Origin: Mesorhizobium sp. DCY119
GTDB lineage: Bacteria > Pseudomonadota > Alphaproteobacteria > Rhizobiales > Rhizobiaceae
Assembly (NCBI RefSeq): GCF_003590645.1
Contig: NZ_CP031834.1
Location: 2,728,501 to 2,792,500 of the forward strand
DNA length: 64,000 bases
Direction of reading: 5' to 3'
Positions 18,239 through 26,195 of this stretch are shown one piece after another (position 1 is the first letter of the stretch; every line of letters starts with the position of its first letter). The position numbers were made by a program, and so were the translations under genes. The notes under the pieces were generated by a model. The model worked only from the letters and a program-made list of their open reading frames with translations, made no database searches and was not told the origin of the DNA.

Positions 18239-18619
18239 ATGCCAATGTTCACTCAACTTTCTCATGCGATACCACTCAACCGATCGCGCCGCGGCTTTTT
18301 GCGCGTGCTTCGACACAGCACCGGGTTCGCCGCGCTGTTGTTTGTCGTCACCGGCGCCAATCCGGCTTCTGCGCACGACGCCAAATCGGGCTGGAGCTAT
18401 CCGTTTGCGTGCTGCTCCGGCTACGATTGCCGCGAGGTGTCCGACAAGGCGATCAGCGAGCGCCCGGAAGGCTACGTCATCAACAACACCGGCGAGGTGG
18501 TGACCTATCAGGATGCGCGCGTCAAAAACTCGCCTGACGGTGAATTCCACTGGTGCTCGGTAGCCGGCGCGAATGATTCGAAGACGATCTGCCTGTTCGT
18601 GCCGTCACGGTCCTATTGA
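18239..18619 (+). CDS. Small exported Cys-containing protein, possible Tat substrate
   Basis: I do not recognise a named family. The 126-residue protein has an N-terminal SRRGFLRVL stretch followed by a hydrophobic segment (about residues 28-42) and a Ala-rich cleavage region ending in SAHDAKSG, so it is likely exported; the twin arginines suggest the Tat route. The mature part has five Cys, four of them as CC plus C-R-E around YPFACCSGYDCRE and one in HWCSV, and a sixth residue group TICLF near the end, consistent with disulfides or metal binding. It stands alone, with about 240 bases of untranslated DNA before it. Confidence 0.7.
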   Translation: MPMFTQLSHAIPLNRSRRGFLRVLRHSTGFAALLFVVTGANPASAHDAKSGWSYPFACCSGYDCREVSDKAISERPEGYVINNTGEVVTYQDARVKNSPDGEFHWCSVAGANDSKTICLFVPSRSY

Positions 18620-18762
18620 CGGGTCGTCTCCCAGCCATTGTCGAAACCTGGATTGAAGGCTCAGGGAAGCGACAGCAGGTGCTAATTTAGCGAAAGAGGT
18701 AATTCCTCTTTGCCGGGATATTTGATACTCAACACCGTCCAATTTCGGGCGGGGAATAAATC

Positions 18763-19104
18763 ATGATTTTCAGAATTAATACGGTTGTGGCTGCTGCCGC
18801 AACCTTTTGTCTTGTTTCGACATTTTCTGCTCAGGCTGAGGATCTTGTCTTCACCCTCAAGAACGGCACGAACTCGGACCTTTCGGAGTTCTACACCTCG
18901 CCCATTGGGGTCAATGAATGGGAAGAGGATATACTTGGCCAGGATGTGCTGAGCGCTGGAGAGAGCGTGCGCATCACCATCGCGGATGGAAGAAGTGTCT
19001 GCGAATACGATATGCGTTTCGAGTTTACCGAGGATTCCGACCTCGACACGACGACCGACAAGGCGAATCTGTGTGAACTTGGAGAGTATACGATCACCGA
19101 GTAA
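18763..19104 (+). CDS. Small secreted acidic protein, unknown function
   Basis: This 113-residue protein has a clear Sec signal peptide (residues 1-26, ending SAQA-E). The mature domain is acidic, beta-rich in appearance, and has only two Cys (VCEYD and NLCELG), which could form one disulfide. The pattern FTLKNGTNSDLSEFYTSPIGVNEWEEDIL resembles small secreted domains found in proteobacteria and cyanobacteria, but I cannot name the family. A ggggaat sequence lies before ATG 18763. Two hairpins follow the stop codon. Confidence 0.7.
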   Translation: MIFRINTVVAAAATFCLVSTFSAQAEDLVFTLKNGTNSDLSEFYTSPIGVNEWEEDILGQDVLSAGESVRITIADGRSVCEYDMRFEFTEDSDLDTTTDKANLCELGEYTITE

Positions 19105-19115
19105 CATCTCGAGTC

Positions 19116-19181
19116 GGGCCTTGCCGCATTGGCAAGGTCCGTTCTCACGACTCCGCATCCTGACGGAATGATGTCAGGATG
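19116..19181 (+). terminator. Two hairpins after the secreted protein gene
   Basis: The first hairpin pairs 19116-19125 with 19131-19140 (one G-T pair), and the second pairs catcctgac 19156-19164 with 19173-19181. Neither has a clean T-run, so termination is possible but not certain. Confidence 0.35.
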
Positions 19182-19224
19182 ACTTGTCTAGGGCTGGGGG
19201 ATTGGCGCTGGAGAAGGATCAGTC

Positions 19225-19593
19225 ATGACGATTATCGGCAGTTGTCACTGCAAGGCGACCGTATTCGAAGTCAGTGAAGCACCCGACACGCTGACGAGTT
19301 GTACCTGTTCCTTCTGCTCCAAGCGCGGGTCGTTGTGGGCCTATTACCTGCCGTCGCAGTTCACGCTGAAGACGCCGCCCGAAAATGTTGCCGTATATCA
19401 ATGGGGCTCCAAGACGGTAAAGCACGGCTTCTGCGCCACCTGCGGCTGCGGCACCTTTACCGAAACGCCGGACTGGAGCACGGGCACGCCGGATTTCGAC
19501 AATCCGAAGATAAGCGTCAATGCGCGCCTGTTCGACGATTTCGATCTCGATACGGTCGAAGTGGTCGTCATCGACGGCAAGAACCTCTGGTGA
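19225..19593 (+). CDS. GFA family (glutathione-dependent formaldehyde-activating/CENP-V) protein
   Basis: The 122-residue protein starts MTIIGSCHCKATVFEV and carries the zinc ligands of the GFA/CENP-V fold: CHC near residues 7-9, CTCSFCSKRG at about 29-38 and GFCATCGCGTF at about 72-82. Members bind zinc through Cys and are often annotated as glutathione-dependent formaldehyde-activating, but that reaction is proven for few and the real substrate here is unknown. It begins a small plus-strand pair with the OmpA lipoprotein gene downstream, 159 bases away. Confidence 0.88.
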   Translation: MTIIGSCHCKATVFEVSEAPDTLTSCTCSFCSKRGSLWAYYLPSQFTLKTPPENVAVYQWGSKTVKHGFCATCGCGTFTETPDWSTGTPDFDNPKISVNARLFDDFDLDTVEVVVIDGKNLW

Positions 19594-19752
19594 TCAAGTC
19601 GTCTGGTTCTTCCAATAGTCTGTCCAAACAGACTGCAAGAAAGCGGTGAAAGGCATTTTGCCGCTCCGTTTTTCGCCGTATTTCATGTTACAACCACGCC
19701 GAAGGGCTGACGCGCTGCTGCGCGGGACGAAGTTTGGAGAGGGACGACCTGA

Positions 19753-20412
19753 ATGACGAAGAAACTGATCGCCGTGCTCGCGGCTACGGCATTTCTCGGT
19801 GCGTGCACGACCGACCCCTATACAGGTGAGCAGAAGGTTTCGAACACGGCTGGCGGCGCAGCACTTGGCGCAGGCCTTGGCGCTCTGGCAGGCCTTGCCG
19901 TTGGCGGCAGCAAGAACGCACAGCGCAATGCCGTGCTGATCGGTGCGGGCGTCGGCGCTCTGGCCGGTGGCGCCGTCGGCGCGACCATGGACCGTAATGA
20001 GGCGGAACTGCGCGCCCAGCTTCAGGGCACGGGCGTCAGCGTCACACGCGCCGGCGATCAGATCATCCTCAACATGCCGTCCGACATTACCTTCGGCATC
20101 GACCAGGACGACATCAAGCCCGGTTTCTACCAGACACTGAATTCCGTCGCGCTGGTGCTCAAGAAGTTCAACCAGACGCTGGTCGACGTTTACGGCCATA
20201 CCGACTCGACCGGTGGCGACCAGCACAATTTCGACCTGTCGCAGCGCCGCGCACTGTCGGTCGCGAACTACCTCAACGCGCAGGGCGTCGATTCGCGCCG
20301 TTTCGCCGTTACCGGCTTCGGCAAGACGCGCCCGATTGCGTCGAACGATACGGCCGATGGCCGCGCGCAGAACCGCCGCGTCGAAATCCAGCTTTCGCCG
20401 CTCACCAGATAG
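19753..20412 (+). CDS. OmpA-family peptidoglycan-binding lipoprotein
   Basis: The 219-residue lipoprotein has a signal peptide with lipobox FLGAC (acylated Cys about residue 18). Residues 33-80 are two Gly-zipper-like stretches (GGAALGAGLGALAGLAVGG and LIGAGVGALAGGAVGAT), typical of the YiaD/17-kDa antigen group. The C-terminal OmpA domain (about 105-215) shows VDVYGHTDSTGG, LSQRRALSVANYL and NRRVEI, which bind peptidoglycan diaminopimelate. The protein likely tethers the outer membrane to the cell wall. The gene ends at a strong terminator facing the helicase gene. Confidence 0.93.
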   Translation: MTKKLIAVLAATAFLGACTTDPYTGEQKVSNTAGGAALGAGLGALAGLAVGGSKNAQRNAVLIGAGVGALAGGAVGATMDRNEAELRAQLQGTGVSVTRAGDQIILNMPSDITFGIDQDDIKPGFYQTLNSVALVLKKFNQTLVDVYGHTDSTGGDQHNFDLSQRRALSVANYLNAQGVDSRRFAVTGFGKTRPIASNDTADGRAQNRRVEIQLSPLTR

Positions 20413-20433
20413 GCGAACGCAGCCCGCTTAAAC

Positions 20434-20466
20434 AAAAAGCCCGCCGCAAATTGCGGCGGGCTTTTT
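20434..20466. terminator. Bidirectional terminator between OmpA lipoprotein and helicase genes
   Basis: A perfect 16-bp stem pairs 20434-20449 with 20451-20466, with A5 on the left and T5 on the right. It serves the plus-strand lipoprotein gene and the minus-strand helicase gene. Confidence 0.92.
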
Positions 20467-20503
20467 CGTTGACGGGATCGCGCTGCCTGACGGCAGCGAG
20501 CGA

Positions 20504-22063
20504 TCAGATCTTTACTGCAATCTTCATGAAGGCCGGCATGTCATCGCCGAAGCCGATCGTGCCGTCATTGTCTTCATTGCGCTGGCGGGCATTGCGGTCG
20601 TCGCGCCGCGGCCTGTCATTGCGATCATCCCGGCGAGGGCGCTCGGCATGGTCGCCGCGCGCCTTGCGGTCGGCATTCTCCGACTTGATCGTTTCCTTGC
20701 GGCTGCGATCGTCATTATCAGCGACAACGACGGGTGCCTCGACTTCCGGCTGGATGTCCTGCGCGGGCTTTTCGGCGGGGGCCTTTGCGTGGCGCTCACC
20801 GCGGGGCTTGCGCTCGCCTTCGTCCTTGCGGCCACGGCCACGCTGCTGGCTGGCTCTGCCGCGACGGGGTGCTTCCTCGCCTTCGCTCTCGACGACGGTC
20901 GAAAGATCGCCGTCATGCCACTCGATCGGCTGGCCGATCAGGCGCTCGATTGCGTCGATGTATTTTGTGTCGGACCGGGTGGCGATGGTGAAGGATTTTC
21001 CCGAACGCCCGGCGCGGCCGGTGCGGCCGATGCGGTGGACGTAGTCCTCGGCGTGGATCGGCACGTCGAAATTGAAGACGTGGCTCACATCCGGAATGTC
21101 GAGGCCGCGTGCTGCGACATCGGACGCGACGAGAAGCTTGAGCTTGCCTTCGCGGAAATTGGCAAGCATCTGCATGCGCGCGCGCTGGTCCATGTCGCCA
21201 TGCAATGCGCCGGCGTCGAAATCGTATTTTACGAGCGAGCGGAAAAGCTCCGAGACTTCGACCTTGCGGTTGCAGAAGATGATGGCGTTCTTCAGCCCTT
21301 CTTCTTCGGCCTTTATCAGGTTGCGCAGAACTTCGCGCTTGTCCCACGGCTTCTTGCCGGACTTGACCAGCCGCTGCGTGATGTTGATTGCCGTGGAAGC
21401 CGCCTTGGCGACTTCGACCCGCACAGGTGCGTGCAGGAACTGTTCGGTCAGCTTGGTGATTTCCGGCGGCATGGTGGCCGAGAAGAACAACGTCTGGCGC
21501 GTGAAGGGAATGAGCTTGCAGATGCGCTCGATGTCGGGAATGAAGCCCATGTCGAGCATGCGGTCTGCCTCGTCGATGACGAGGATTTCGACTGCCGACA
21601 GAAGCAGCTTGCCGCGCTCGAAATGGTCGAGCAGGCGGCCGGGCGTCGCGATCAGCACATCGGCGCCGCGCTCCAGCTTCTTTTCCTGCTCGTCGAACGA
21701 AACACCGCCGATCAGCAGCGCCATGTTGAGACGGTGGTTCTTGCCGTATTTGACGAAGTTCTCTTCGACCTGGGCTGCGAGTTCGCGCGTCGGTTCGAGG
21801 ATGAGCGTGCGCGGCATGCGCGCCCGGGCACGGCCCTTTTCAAGGCGCGTCAGCATCGGCAGCACGAAGGAAGCCGTCTTGCCGGTTCCTGTCTGGGCTA
21901 TGCCGAGGACGTCCTTGCCTTGCAAGGCGTGCGGAATTGCGCCCGCCTGGATCGGCGTCGGCACTGTGTAGCCGGCGTCGGTAACGGCTGAAAGGACCTT
22001 CGGCGAAAGGCCGAGGTCTGCGAATGTCAACGCTTCTTGAGCGATCTGGGTGTCTGAGGACAA
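20504..22063 (-). CDS. DEAD-box ATP-dependent RNA helicase
   Basis: The product unwinds RNA duplexes, probably in ribosome assembly or RNA decay. From TTG 22063 it has 519 residues; the Q-motif region LTFADLGLS begins at 12, motif I AQTGTGKT is at 56-63, the DEAD box appears as VIDEADRML and SAT follows. The helicase C domain has RGLDIPDVSHVFNFD and HRIGRTGRAGR. After about residue 375 the tail is Arg/Asp/Glu-rich with repeated RDDRNDRP-type blocks, likely RNA-binding and disordered. The frame is open to 22177, but the added residues look non-coding; ATG 22144 is the other option. The C-terminus faces the OmpA lipoprotein gene. Confidence 0.93.
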   Translation of the reverse strand: MSSDTQIAQEALTFADLGLSPKVLSAVTDAGYTVPTPIQAGAIPHALQGKDVLGIAQTGTGKTASFVLPMLTRLEKGRARARMPRTLILEPTRELAAQVEENFVKYGKNHRLNMALLIGGVSFDEQEKKLERGADVLIATPGRLLDHFERGKLLLSAVEILVIDEADRMLDMGFIPDIERICKLIPFTRQTLFFSATMPPEITKLTEQFLHAPVRVEVAKAASTAINITQRLVKSGKKPWDKREVLRNLIKAEEEGLKNAIIFCNRKVEVSELFRSLVKYDFDAGALHGDMDQRARMQMLANFREGKLKLLVASDVAARGLDIPDVSHVFNFDVPIHAEDYVHRIGRTGRAGRSGKSFTIATRSDTKYIDAIERLIGQPIEWHDGDLSTVVESEGEEAPRRGRASQQRGRGRKDEGERKPRGERHAKAPAEKPAQDIQPEVEAPVVVADNDDRSRKETIKSENADRKARGDHAERPRRDDRNDRPRRDDRNARQRNEDNDGTIGFGDDMPAFMKIAVKI

Positions 22064-22245
22064 GTGTCTTGGCTGTCTTTGGCTGCTTGAAGGGCGCGCC
22101 CCAAAGGGACGCGGCAAACGCCACGCGCTTGCACAATATATCATCGCGTTACGGTTAGTGACACGATTTGTCAACACAAACAGGCACGAATGCCGGTTTG
22201 TTGACTGCCTTTACTTAATGGTCCAGGCGATTTTCCGCAATGGCA

Positions 22246-23067
22246 TCAGTAGCGGAATTGTTCGGCAAGAATTCTTTCGTTCCAGGAATGGTTCGGATCG
22301 AACAGCAAGGTTGCCGTGGCGTTGCGCGACTCCTGGATCGTGACCGACGTTACCGCCTTGACCTCGGTATGATCTGCGGCGGCGTTCACCGGCCTCTTTC
22401 CGGCCTCCATGATGTCGAGCCGCACAACCGACTTGTTGGACAGAAGCGCACCACGCCAGCGGCGCGGGCGAAACGGACTGACCGGCGTCAAAGCGAGCAG
22501 CGGCGCGTCGAGCGGCAGGATAGGGCCGTGAGCCGACAGGTTGTAGGCGGTGGAACCTGCAGGCGTCGCAATCATGACGCCGTCGCAGCTCAGCTCTTCC
22601 AGGCGCACCTGATCGTCGATCGTAATGCGGATCTTGGCCGTCTGGTAGGATTGCCGCCACAGGGCGACTTCATTGATGGCGAGCGCCGAGATCGTATCGC
22701 CGTCTGAAGTGACGGCCTGCATCTCCAGCGGGCGGATGGTTTCCGAGACGGCTGCAGCCAAGCGCTCGGGCAGGGCATCTTCCCTGTACTCATTCATCAG
22801 GAAGCCGATGGTGCCCCGGTTCATGCCGTAGACCTGCTTGCCGGTGCTCATCGTCTCGCGCAGCGTCTGCAGCAGGAATCCGTCGCCGCCGAGCGCAACG
22901 ATCACATCCGCCTCGGCAAGCGGCGTATTGCCATAGCGCTGGGACAGACGTGCCGCCGCCTTTTCGGCGTCAGGCGCGTCCGAAGATATGAACGCGAAGG
23001 TCTCGCGCGCTTTGGGTGCTGGTGCCAGTGTCTTGTCCTCGGCTCGATGGCCGTGCCGAGGTAGCAT
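22246..23067 (-). CDS. nadK: NAD kinase
   Basis: NadK phosphorylates NAD to NADP using ATP or polyphosphate. The catalytic GGDGF motif lies in [15 protein letters not shown], followed by [15 protein letters not shown], the [10 protein letters not shown] region and the substrate-binding [23 protein letters not shown] segment, all characteristic of the family. Homologues usually start a few residues before [12 protein letters not shown] 23067 gives 273 residues and TTG 23085 gives 279, so the start is uncertain by some 10 to 25 residues. It lies upstream of the helicase on the minus strand and downstream of the LigD polymerase gene. Confidence 0.95.
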   Translation of the reverse strand: MLPRHGHRAEDKTLAPAPKARETFAFISSDAPDAEKAAARLSQRYGNTPLAEADVIVALGGDGFLLQTLRETMSTGKQVYGMNRGTIGFLMNEYREDALPERLAAAVSETIRPLEMQAVTSDGDTISALAINEVALWRQSYQTAKIRITIDDQVRLEELSCDGVMIATPAGSTAYNLSAHGPILPLDAPLLALTPVSPFRPRRWRGALLSNKSVVRLDIMEAGKRPVNAAADHTEVKAVTSVTIQESRNATATLLFDPNHSWNERILAEQFRY

Positions 23068-23124
23068 GCCGCTTTGCCGCTGCAAAGGCGGGCACGGCGG
23101 ATTGCGAGAGGAATTGTCTGCGTC

Positions 23125-23970
23125 CTAGCCGTGAAGCGCCTTGCGCAGCTTGTCGAAATCGCCCCAGGGGTCTGCCGCTTTCAACGCCTTTCCCAACGCT
23201 TTCCCGTCAATCGAAAAATCGGCTGGGCCGACCCCGTTTTCGACTTCCGGCCAGGTCACCGGCACGGAAACGGTTGCGTTCGGCTTTGCCCGGCTTGAAT
23301 AGGGCGCCACGGTTGTGGAGCCGCGCGCATTGCGCAGATAGTCGATGAAGATGCGGCCCGTGCGCGCTTTCTTGGACAGCGTCGCCGTGTATTTTTCGGG
23401 ATCGCTTTGTTCCATTGCCTCGGCAAAATCATGGGCAAAAGTCTTGACGGTCTTCCAGTCGGCTTTCGGCTTCAGCGGCACGATGACATGAAAACCCTTG
23501 CCGCCTGAGGTCTTCACCACGTTGGGCAGGCCGAGTCCGTCAAGCCGGCGTCTGATATCGAGCGTTGCAGCCCGAACGTCGTTCATGTCCAGACCCTCGT
23601 CGGGATCGAGGTCGAATACGACCTGGTCGGGCGTGTCGATCGCGTCGATCGTGCATCCCCAGATGTGGATTTCCACGACGCCAAGTTGAACGAGTGCTGC
23701 GACGCCATTGAAATCCTTGATGTAAAGCAATTCTTCGCCGTCTTCCGGATCAGCCATTTTCCCGATGGCCTCATGCATGCCCGGAGAGGCGTGTTTCTGG
23801 AAAAAGCGCTGTTTGCCTGCGACCCCGTCGGGGGCTCGCACCAGGGCGAGAGGGCGGTTGACGACGAAGCGTTCCATGCGCGGCCAGACGGCCGTGTAGT
23901 GGTCGAGAAGCCCCTGCTTGGTCACCCCGGCTTCGGGCCAGAGCAGCTTGTCGGGATGGGAAAGGTCCAT
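23125..23970 (-). CDS. Stand-alone LigD-type (AEP) DNA polymerase/primase
   Basis: This is a single-domain homologue of the polymerase part of the end-joining ligase LigD, a primase-polymerase that can add nucleotides to DNA ends. From ATG 23970 (aagga nine bases upstream) it has 281 residues. Motifs are HPDKLLWPEAGVTKQGL at the N-terminus, FFQKHA, VVFDLDPDEG with the two metal-binding Asp, TSGGKGFHVIVPL and RIFIDYLRNARGSTTVAPYS with the third Asp. The ligase and phosphoesterase domains of full LigD are absent, and no Ku gene is visible in the window. The longer frame to 24159 is rejected because it would cross the tRNA promoter. Confidence 0.9.
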   Translation of the reverse strand: MDLSHPDKLLWPEAGVTKQGLLDHYTAVWPRMERFVVNRPLALVRAPDGVAGKQRFFQKHASPGMHEAIGKMADPEDGEELLYIKDFNGVAALVQLGVVEIHIWGCTIDAIDTPDQVVFDLDPDEGLDMNDVRAATLDIRRRLDGLGLPNVVKTSGGKGFHVIVPLKPKADWKTVKTFAHDFAEAMEQSDPEKYTATLSKKARTGRIFIDYLRNARGSTTVAPYSSRAKPNATVSVPVTWPEVENGVGPADFSIDGKALGKALKAADPWGDFDKLRKALHG

Positions 23971-24089
23971 TTGCGTCCGTCCTTGCTCCATTCGCCCTTG
24001 GAAGCCTGAACGCCAGTATGCCACGTTCGTTCCTGTTTTGCCGCTGAGCCATCGTGCTGGAAACCGCTGGCCGGAACCGTTCGTCAGTT

Positions 24090-24119
24090 TTGACTTTACT
24101 GACGCGGCAAATGTGATAA
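24090..24119 (+). promoter_or_regulatory. Likely promoter of tRNA-Thr
   Basis: TTGACT at 24090-24095 and TGATAA at 24114-24119 are separated by 18 bases. Transcription would begin about 7 bases before the tRNA gene at 24133. No other plus-strand gene is nearby. Confidence 0.55.
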
Positions 24120-24132
24120 CCGGAGCGCGCGT

Positions 24133-24208
<76 letters not shown>

Positions 24209-24227
24209 GCCTTAATTCACAATCTGT

Positions 24228-24806
24228 TTAACGCCCGCAAGCCTGCATCTGCGCGGCATATTTCATGGCCATATTGGCGGCGCGGCGTGCGGCCTGTTGC
24301 GCCTGGGCGTTGGTGCGTCCAAGGCCTTTCGAATAACCGGCGTGGCCGAGATAATAGGCGAGATAGAGATTGTAGGTGTCGTTGAGCGCGATGCCGTTCA
24401 CCTGATGGCTCTTGGCGTGATACCAGCCGATGAAATGGATCGCGTCGCCGAAGTCGTTTCTGCGCGCATACCAGCGCCCGGTTTCGGATTGATAGCGGGT
24501 CCATGTGCCGTCAAGCGCCTGCGAATAGCCGAAAGCGGTCGAGGCGCGTTTCCATGGGATGAAGCCGAGCAGTTTGGTGCGCGGCGGTTTGGCCCGCGCG
24601 TTGAAGCCGGACTCCGTGTAGACGGTCGCCATCAGGATGGGGACGGGAACGCCGAATTCGCGTTCGGTGCTTTTGGCCGCACCATGCCAGCTGTTGAACC
24701 AGCCATCCCGCTGGTCGAACACCGCGCAGACGTCGTTGATGCGCGTCGGGGCGGTTGCACAACTCCCAAGCATCAGGAGCGCTACGATAAACAGGGCGCG
24801 CCGCAT
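24228..24806 (-). CDS. Lysozyme-fold (SLT transglycosylase-like) lipoprotein
   Basis: The 192-residue protein has a short signal with lipobox LGSC (Cys at about residue 16), so it is probably anchored in a membrane. Residues 45-150 resemble a lytic transglycosylase core: PILMATVYTESGFNA with a likely catalytic Glu, FGYSQALDGTWTRYQ, and YNLYLAYYLGHAGYSKG. Such enzymes cleave peptidoglycan between MurNAc and GlcNAc, though activity is unproven here. It starts about 170 bases from the small membrane protein gene on the opposite strand and ends near tRNA-Thr. Confidence 0.85.
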   Translation of the reverse strand: MRRALFIVALLMLGSCATAPTRINDVCAVFDQRDGWFNSWHGAAKSTEREFGVPVPILMATVYTESGFNARAKPPRTKLLGFIPWKRASTAFGYSQALDGTWTRYQSETGRWYARRNDFGDAIHFIGWYHAKSHQVNGIALNDTYNLYLAYYLGHAGYSKGLGRTNAQAQQAARRAANMAMKYAAQMQACGR

Positions 24807-24973
24807 GAAACCTCGCTTTCAGCGAGTCTGTTAGTCGTTAAGATTTAAGTAAAATTTAACGAGCCGCATTTCGGTGGCTGGATGATTCCGGCCCAGTGTC
24901 GCGGCTAGCCTTCAATCCGCCCGCAAAGCTTCCCATATTCCTGTTGCTGTATGGGTCTTGCTGGAGGTGAGGG

Positions 24974-25141
24974 ATGATCCGTTTTGTCGTCTTTGCCCTG
25001 GTGGCACTTTTATTCTGGGCGCTGTTGGTAACGCTGATTAGGTACCTGAAGGGCGCCAGTGTCGACTGGACCGGCCTGACGGCTGCGGTCGCCTTCGTGG
25101 TGCTGGCCTTTTACCTGCGGCATGTGACGGGCATGGGCTGA
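24974..25141 (+). CDS. Small membrane protein, 55 residues
   Basis: ATG 24974 is preceded by ggaggtgaggg, and a 56-codon frame ends at TGA 25139-25141. The protein has two hydrophobic stretches, about residues 3-21 and 33-48, joined by a short loop with a Lys and two Asp (LKGASVDW), which looks like a hairpin of two membrane helices. I do not recognise the family. Its stop lies only 4 bases from the convergent IclR-type gene. Too short for most gene finders, it is supported by the ribosome binding site and by the absence of other features in the space. Confidence 0.65.
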   Translation: MIRFVVFALVALLFWALLVTLIRYLKGASVDWTGLTAAVAFVVLAFYLRHVTGMG

Positions 25142-25145
25142 ACAG

Positions 25146-25982
25146 TCAGTCCCGTTCGTTTGCTGCCGGATTCTCCCCACCGATCATTTTCGTGATCTCC
25201 AGGGCCGCTTCCTGAACGAGTGGTCCGATCTGCGCCAGACGATCCGGCGTGACACGAACCGTGGGTCCCGACACCGACACGCCGCCCACCGGCTCGCCGA
25301 ACTCGTTGAAGATCGCAGCCGCCACGCAACGCATGCCGGGATGACGCTCCTCGTCGTCGACGGACCAGCCGCGGGTCCTGATTTCATCAAGGTCGCGGGT
25401 AAGGGCAGGGGCGTTGGCCAATGTTTTCGGCGTGTAGGCCTCTAGCCCGGCCTTGCGGACGATCACTGCCACCCGTTCGGGCGCCAGATGCGCCAGGATT
25501 GCTTTGCCGATGCCGGATGCATGAAATGAGCTGCGCGTGCCCGGCCGGAAGAAGGCACGGATTGCCTGATGCGTCTCGACCTGGCTGACGAAAACCACGC
25601 AGTCATCCTCGGCAACGCCGAGATTTGCGGTCTCGCCGGTTTTTTCCATCAGATCCTGCATGACGATGCGGGCGCGATCCACCAGCTTGCGGCGGCGCAG
25701 GAAGGCCGAACCCATGCGATAGGTCTCGACGCCGATCGACCAGAGCTGCTCGGTCTTCTCGAACTCGACCATGCCGTGGCCTTCGAGCGTGGTCAGCATG
25801 CGGTAGGCCGTCGACGGGGCAAGGCCGGAACTGGCCGCCACTTCACTCAGCGACAGGCCGTTGCCCTCGGCAACGATGGCAAGGATGCGCAATGCCCGGT
25901 CCAGTGCTTGCACAGGGCCGGCGTCGGCTGGCGCATTGAAGGAGCGGGGACGCCCGCGCTGGCGCTTTTCGGCAGTTTCCAT
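25146..25982 (-). CDS. IclR-family transcriptional regulator
   Basis: The 278-residue protein has an N-terminal winged helix-turn-helix (about residues 25-85; LSLSEVAASSGLAPSTAYRMLTTLEGHG) and a C-terminal GAF-like ligand domain with RPGTRSSFHASGIGKAILA and PVGGVSVSGPTVRVTP, standard for IclR. It is divergent from gcl-hyi-glxR, so it most likely controls that operon in response to glyoxylate or a related compound, as GclR/AllR-type regulators do. The start ATG 25982 is the natural one. The 213-base gap to gcl is AT-rich with repeat motifs. Confidence 0.92.
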   Translation of the reverse strand: METAEKRQRGRPRSFNAPADAGPVQALDRALRILAIVAEGNGLSLSEVAASSGLAPSTAYRMLTTLEGHGMVEFEKTEQLWSIGVETYRMGSAFLRRRKLVDRARIVMQDLMEKTGETANLGVAEDDCVVFVSQVETHQAIRAFFRPGTRSSFHASGIGKAILAHLAPERVAVIVRKAGLEAYTPKTLANAPALTRDLDEIRTRGWSVDDEERHPGMRCVAAAIFNEFGEPVGGVSVSGPTVRVTPDRLAQIGPLVQEAALEITKMIGGENPAANERD

Positions 25983-26028
25983 CGGTTCGCTCCGCGTAGG
26001 GAATTTCTTGAGGCATAATAAAAAAATA

Positions 26029-26080
26029 TTTCATCAAATGGCAAACGACTTCTGTGAAAAACGAAAAACCATTTGAAATC
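26029..26080. promoter_or_regulatory. Possible operator between IclR regulator and gcl
   Basis: In the 213-base AT-rich gap, tttcatcaaatgg at 26029-26041 and ccatttgaaatc at 26069-26080 form an imperfect inverted repeat with about 27 bases between. A second purine-rich pattern (tgaaaatggaaaaatattctgg) follows at about 26101-26122 and vaguely resembles IclR boxes. This is the natural place for the IclR binding site and both promoters, but no exact consensus is seen. Confidence 0.4.
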
Positions 26081-26195
26081 AGCATATAAGGTTATTTTTC
26101 TGAAAATGGAAAAATATTCTGGAAAAATTGAGAATTCGGAAGATCGCTGTCATGATCCAGCCATCAGATCACACCCACTCTCGTGGAGGAAAAAA

